Assembly (NCBI GenBank): GCA_964641135.1 | Contig: CAZXJV010000109.1 | Coordinates: 1-8,189, forward strand | DNA length: 8,189 nt | Source: Teretinema sp964641135 | GTDB lineage: Bacteria > Spirochaetota > Spirochaetia > Treponematales > Treponemataceae | Direction of reading: 5' to 3' | Shown: positions 5,667 to 8,189 of the stretch, piece by piece | How the letters are laid out: the number at the start of each line of letters is the position of its first letter | Position numbering within the stretch: position 1 is the first letter of the stretch | Program-made: the position numbers and the translations under genes | Notes under the pieces: model-generated | What the model saw: only the letters and a program-made list of their open reading frames with translations | What the model was told of the DNA's origin: nothing | Database searches by the model: none

Positions 5667-5717
5667 ATGCAAGAGTACAATAAACGAAGGAGGAGAAATG
5701 GAACCAAAATGGGTTGA
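5667..5717 (+). CDS. 16-codon leader peptide overlapping the trbL start
   Basis: AAAGGAG (5652-5658) stands eight bases before ATG 5667, which opens MQEYNKRRRRNGTKMG and stops at 5715-5717, inside trbL. The run of Arg codons CGA-AGG-AGG-AGA (5685-5696) is the same DNA that supplies the trbL ribosome binding site. Ribosomes on this leader would cover or uncover the trbL start, so it may couple or restrain trbL translation. It could also be a chance ORF; the good ribosome binding site is the main support. Confidence 0.4.
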   Translation: MQEYNKRRRRNGTKMG

Positions 5718-7311
5718 TGCGCCCTTTTTTGTGTTACTTGAAGACTTTTCAAGCCTTCAAGGGTACTTTATGGGGCAGGCAATGTTCATTGCCAAAATTA
5801 TATTAACGCTAAATCTTGGTCTTATTGCACTTAAGTATATTGCAAAGGGCGAAGGCCTTTCTGAGCAGTTAACTAAAACATTCACTTCCGTAGTTTTTTT
5901 CTTGATTTTTATGAATGCCTATCCAGTGATGATTCAAGGAATAAACAGAATTATTTATGCCTGGAGTTATGGGTCAACGTATGGGAAGGTTGCTCAAATG
6001 ATTCAAAAAACCACTACGAGCGGTGAGGCAACAGAATTTTGGGAAAAAAAAGCAAACGATCCTGATGCCTATTCAGATATCATCAAAGTATTTGAAGAAG
6101 AAACGGGAAAAGGAACATCGGCTAAAAGGTACGTGCTCGATATATTCGATAAAGGCTCTGACAAACGACCAGGAATGTTTATAAGGCCAAATGCGGTTAT
6201 GCGGCTACTTATGTTAACCTTTGAAAATATTTGGAGTAAAGCATTGATTTGTCTTACTCCGGTTGAAGGATGGGGCGTCAATGTGTTCCCACGAGACCTT
6301 GGAGGTTTTGTTCTACTTTCAATTTCTGGCTTGGCAGTAATTATTGGTGGAATATTCTGTGCTATTCAATATTTTATATGTGCGATTGAATTCACACTTA
6401 TTACCAGTGTTGGCTGTCTTATGCTCCCTTTTATGCTTTGGGATGGTACAAAGTTTTTGACCGAAAAATTGGTCGGAGCGATTATCGGACAAGCGGTAAA
6501 ACTTCTCTTTGTTACTCTTACATTTATGCTCGCAATAAACGGGTTTCTCGCACTAATGGTGCGCCCGTTCAATGGTTTCATCGACCAAATGATTTATACA
6601 CTCTTTACCATCTTCCTTCATTGGCTTTTATGCCAGAACGGGCCTGCCCTTGCGACAGCGCTTCTTACCGGTACACCGCAGCTTTCAATGGCTGAAGGTA
6701 TAAGAACTGCTGCCAGTATGGCCGCAACAGCTGTGGCTGGTGGAGCTGCTGTAAAAGCTGCTACAGCTGCCGGAGTTAAAACCGCAGTACAAGGGAAAGC
6801 AGCAGCAGATCAAGCCAAAGGGGCTTCCAATGCAGCAAAGGCAGATGCAGCAAAATCCGGAATGAGCAAGGGTGCACAAAGATCCGCAGGATTCAAGGCA
6901 GGAATGCAATCTCTGGGAATATCCGCGAAAGAAACGGTTAAATGTGGTGTACATGGTCTAGCAAAAAGCCTGACCAATGGAAAACCCGGAGGAGCCGGAC
7001 AAACTGGTGGTGGCAATCGTTTTTCATCACTTGAAGCACGAAACAAGCCAAAAGAAGACGGATATAGAAAGACTTCGAAAGAGTTTGCGCAAGAAAACAG
7101 GGAAAAGGGAGCAGAACGATATGAACAGATAAAACAACAAGCACAAGCACGTGAACAAGCAGGATGGAAGTCACAAATAGGTGAAAATAGTAAGCCCATG
7201 CAGCCAGAGCCGAAACGCTATGACGGAGGAACGCCATTAGGTCAACAATCACAACAAAGAAATATAACACCACTGCCACCTACAGGAGGAACAAATGGCA
7301 AGCCATCATAA
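5698..7311 (+). CDS. trbL: TrbL/VirB6-family inner-membrane channel protein
   Basis: This 537-residue polytopic protein would form the inner-membrane part of the type IV secretion channel for conjugative DNA transfer. Hydrophobic segments are visible at about 28-48, 62-82, 203-223, 224-246, 262-288 and 297-324. A polar loop of about 120 residues (83-202) separates the second and third. After the last segment comes LLTGTPQLSMAEG, a Gly-Thr-Pro turn like that in TrbL proteins. The tail that follows is Ala/Gly-rich (about 335-440) and then charged, Gln-rich and probably disordered to the end, as is usual for TrbL. The start at 5698 has GGAGG four bases upstream. The stop overlaps trbF by 17 bp, showing an operon. 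VirB6 of the VirB type is the same superfamily; the tail and neighbours favour TrbL. Confidence 0.85.
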   Translation: MEPKWVDAPFFVLLEDFSSLQGYFMGQAMFIAKIILTLNLGLIALKYIAKGEGLSEQLTKTFTSVVFFLIFMNAYPVMIQGINRIIYAWSYGSTYGKVAQMIQKTTTSGEATEFWEKKANDPDAYSDIIKVFEEETGKGTSAKRYVLDIFDKGSDKRPGMFIRPNAVMRLLMLTFENIWSKALICLTPVEGWGVNVFPRDLGGFVLLSISGLAVIIGGIFCAIQYFICAIEFTLITSVGCLMLPFMLWDGTKFLTEKLVGAIIGQAVKLLFVTLTFMLAINGFLALMVRPFNGFIDQMIYTLFTIFLHWLLCQNGPALATALLTGTPQLSMAEGIRTAASMAATAVAGGAAVKAATAAGVKTAVQGKAAADQAKGASNAAKADAAKSGMSKGAQRSAGFKAGMQSLGISAKETVKCGVHGLAKSLTNGKPGGAGQTGGGNRFSSLEARNKPKEDGYRKTSKEFAQENREKGAERYEQIKQQAQAREQAGWKSQIGENSKPMQPEPKRYDGGTPLGQQSQQRNITPLPPTGGTNGKPS

Positions 7312-7993
7312 GAAAACTATTTATACGGAATTTTCGATAGAAAATCCCATGAAGCGAAATGAAAAGCTGTACTGTGATTTAATTGCCCGGGAGAGCAAAG
7401 GAAAGAAAGAGTGGCTCATTCTTTCAGCCCTCGAATTCGTTGTCATTATCGTTCTTGCAGTATCCCTTTCATGGTCAATGACATTGCCAAAAAAAATACC
7501 AGTTGTTATTACAGTACTCCCCTGGGGAGAAGCTAAATATGTGGGTGATGTATCAAGTTATTCTTATCAAACAATGAATGTTCCCGAGAGTGCGTATATC
7601 TTCCAGGTAGAAACCTTCCTACAACGATTACGTACTTTACCTACTGATGGCGAAGTGCTCACAGCAAATATAAGCTCGCTTTATAACATGATTACCCCTG
7701 CTTGTGAGAGTAAAATGACCCCAGCGATTCGAGAGGATAATCCGTTCGCGGAAATCGGATTTAAAAAACGTGTAGTAACGATAGAATCAACGATTAGGGT
7801 ATCAGGAAATACTTACCAGGTCGATTTTATTGAAACCGTAACCGGTCGTGGTGCGGGAACAAAACGCTATCGTGCATTGGTAACAACAACACGAAAGACG
7901 CCACCGAAAAAAGCGGAAAAACATAACCCCTTAGGTATTTATATCGATGAATATAACCTAACAGAAATTACACGCATACAAGGAGCACAGTAA
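7295..7993 (+). CDS. trbF: TrbF/VirB8-family type IV secretion protein
   Basis: This 232-residue bitopic inner-membrane protein serves as an assembly factor of the secretion channel, with most of the chain in the periplasm. It has a cytoplasmic N-terminus containing ENPMKRNEKLYCDLIARE (compare the NP...W start of TrbF), one membrane segment at about 41-61, and a VirB8/NTF2-like periplasmic domain. That domain ends RYRALVTTTRKTPPKK...NPLGIYIDEYNLTEI; the NPLG (211-214) followed by a hydrophobic strand is the characteristic TrbF/VirB8 ending. AGGAGG lies just before the ATG at 7295, and the gene overlaps trbL by 17 bp. Its stop overlaps the next ATG by one base. Length is normal and no defect is visible. 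Confidence 0.85.
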   Translation: MASHHKKTIYTEFSIENPMKRNEKLYCDLIARESKGKKEWLILSALEFVVIIVLAVSLSWSMTLPKKIPVVITVLPWGEAKYVGDVSSYSYQTMNVPESAYIFQVETFLQRLRTLPTDGEVLTANISSLYNMITPACESKMTPAIREDNPFAEIGFKKRVVTIESTIRVSGNTYQVDFIETVTGRGAGTKRYRALVTTTRKTPPKKAEKHNPLGIYIDEYNLTEITRIQGAQ

Positions 7994-8148
7994 TGCACAA
8001 AAAGAACAAGTACGGAATCATTTTAATACTTGTAAGTTTCTTCGTTCTGACCTTTTCCTGCAAAACGTTGGATATGGAACCGAAAAACGAAGTAGTCAAA
8101 GACAAAATTGAAGAAATGGAAAAAAAGAGTGAAGATGGAGGGATATAA
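7993..8148 (+). CDS. Small 51-residue lipoprotein in the trb operon (VirB7/TrbK-like by position)
   Basis: The ATG shares its first base with the last base of the trbF TAA stop. The product has a basic start (MHKKNK), a hydrophobic core (8-20) and TFSC with Cys23, a relaxed lipobox. A short charged mature part of 29 residues (KTLDMEPKNEVVKD...) is rich in Lys and Glu and probably helical. A tiny lipoprotein inside a type IV secretion operon could be a VirB7-like stabiliser of the outer-membrane complex, a TrbH-like subunit, or an entry-exclusion protein of the TrbK kind. Sequence alone does not decide. Confidence 0.65.
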   Translation: MHKKNKYGIILILVSFFVLTFSCKTLDMEPKNEVVKDKIEEMEKKSEDGGI

Positions 8149-8189
8149 TAAAAGTTCAGTACTAAAACATCCGAAAATACACTTAACGA
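8135..8189 (+). CDS. Start of the next trb operon gene (3'-partial)
   Basis: An open frame begins at ATG 8135, overlapping the lipoprotein gene by 14 bp, and runs to the window edge as MEGYNKSSVLKHPKIHLT. Upstream AAAGAGTGA is a weak ribosome binding site, and overlap with the previous gene suggests coupling. In trb operons a TrbG/VirB9-type gene usually follows trbF, but 18 codons are too few to identify it. Confidence 0.5.
   Translation, partial: MEGYNKSSVLKHPKIHLT

Noticed and set aside
6685..7279. Minus-strand ORFs opposite the trbL tail
   Set aside because: They are Cys/Ser- or Val/Leu-rich shadows of the Ala/Gln-rich trbL tail, without ribosome binding sites.
1..8189. tRNA gene serving as an integration site
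   Set aside because: No T-loop (GTTCRA) with matching acceptor and anticodon arms was seen on either strand.

Overview
The window looks like part of an integrated conjugative or mobilisable element with accessory cargo, in a host that resembles a Treponema-type spirochaete. The host guess is only moderate. It rests on A+T-rich genes, several short-lipobox lipoproteins (LISC, LSSC, TFSC) and an Rhs/YD-repeat toxin tail. No rRNA, tRNA or other taxonomic marker is present.

Left part (1-1648): the window opens inside the 3' end of an Rhs/YD-repeat polymorphic toxin gene. The conserved core ends in PLNATDPTGL. The variable C-terminal domain that follows carries a Cys-His-Asp arrangement typical of papain-like (C39-like) cysteine peptidases. 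Ten bases downstream is a lipoprotein gene in the position of the cognate immunity protein. The next 257 bp have no gene. They hold two nested inverted repeats, a likely intrinsic terminator and a strikingly G+C-rich palindromic block.

Middle (1649-3862): a structurally complete IS21-family insertion sequence with istA (DDE transposase) and istB (AAA+ helper) on the minus strand. The genes overlap by ATGA and are flanked by 56-bp ends, each built from two 24-bp repeats. No target-site duplication is visible, so the DNA on its two sides may not originally have been adjacent.

Right part (3863-8189): a trb-type (VirB/P-type) type IV secretion operon on the plus strand. The order is a trbJ/virB5-like gene cut at its 5' end by the IS, then trbL/virB6, trbF/virB8, a 51-residue lipoprotein, and the first codons of one more gene. 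Between trbJ and trbL, where trb operons usually carry the entry-exclusion gene trbK, two genes lie on the opposite strand. One is a secreted protein made of 42-residue repeats and the other is a lipoprotein. The repeat gene contains a 100-N assembly gap sitting exactly inside a 126-bp tandem repeat, so its true copy number is unknown. A 16-codon leader ORF overlaps the trbL start.

Taken together: trbL and trbF would form the inner-membrane part of a mating-pair channel, the small lipoprotein may stabilise the outer part, and truncation of trbJ probably damages pilus or surface assembly unless another copy exists. The Rhs toxin/immunity pair and the inverted secreted-protein/lipoprotein pair are cargo-like modules on either side of the IS.
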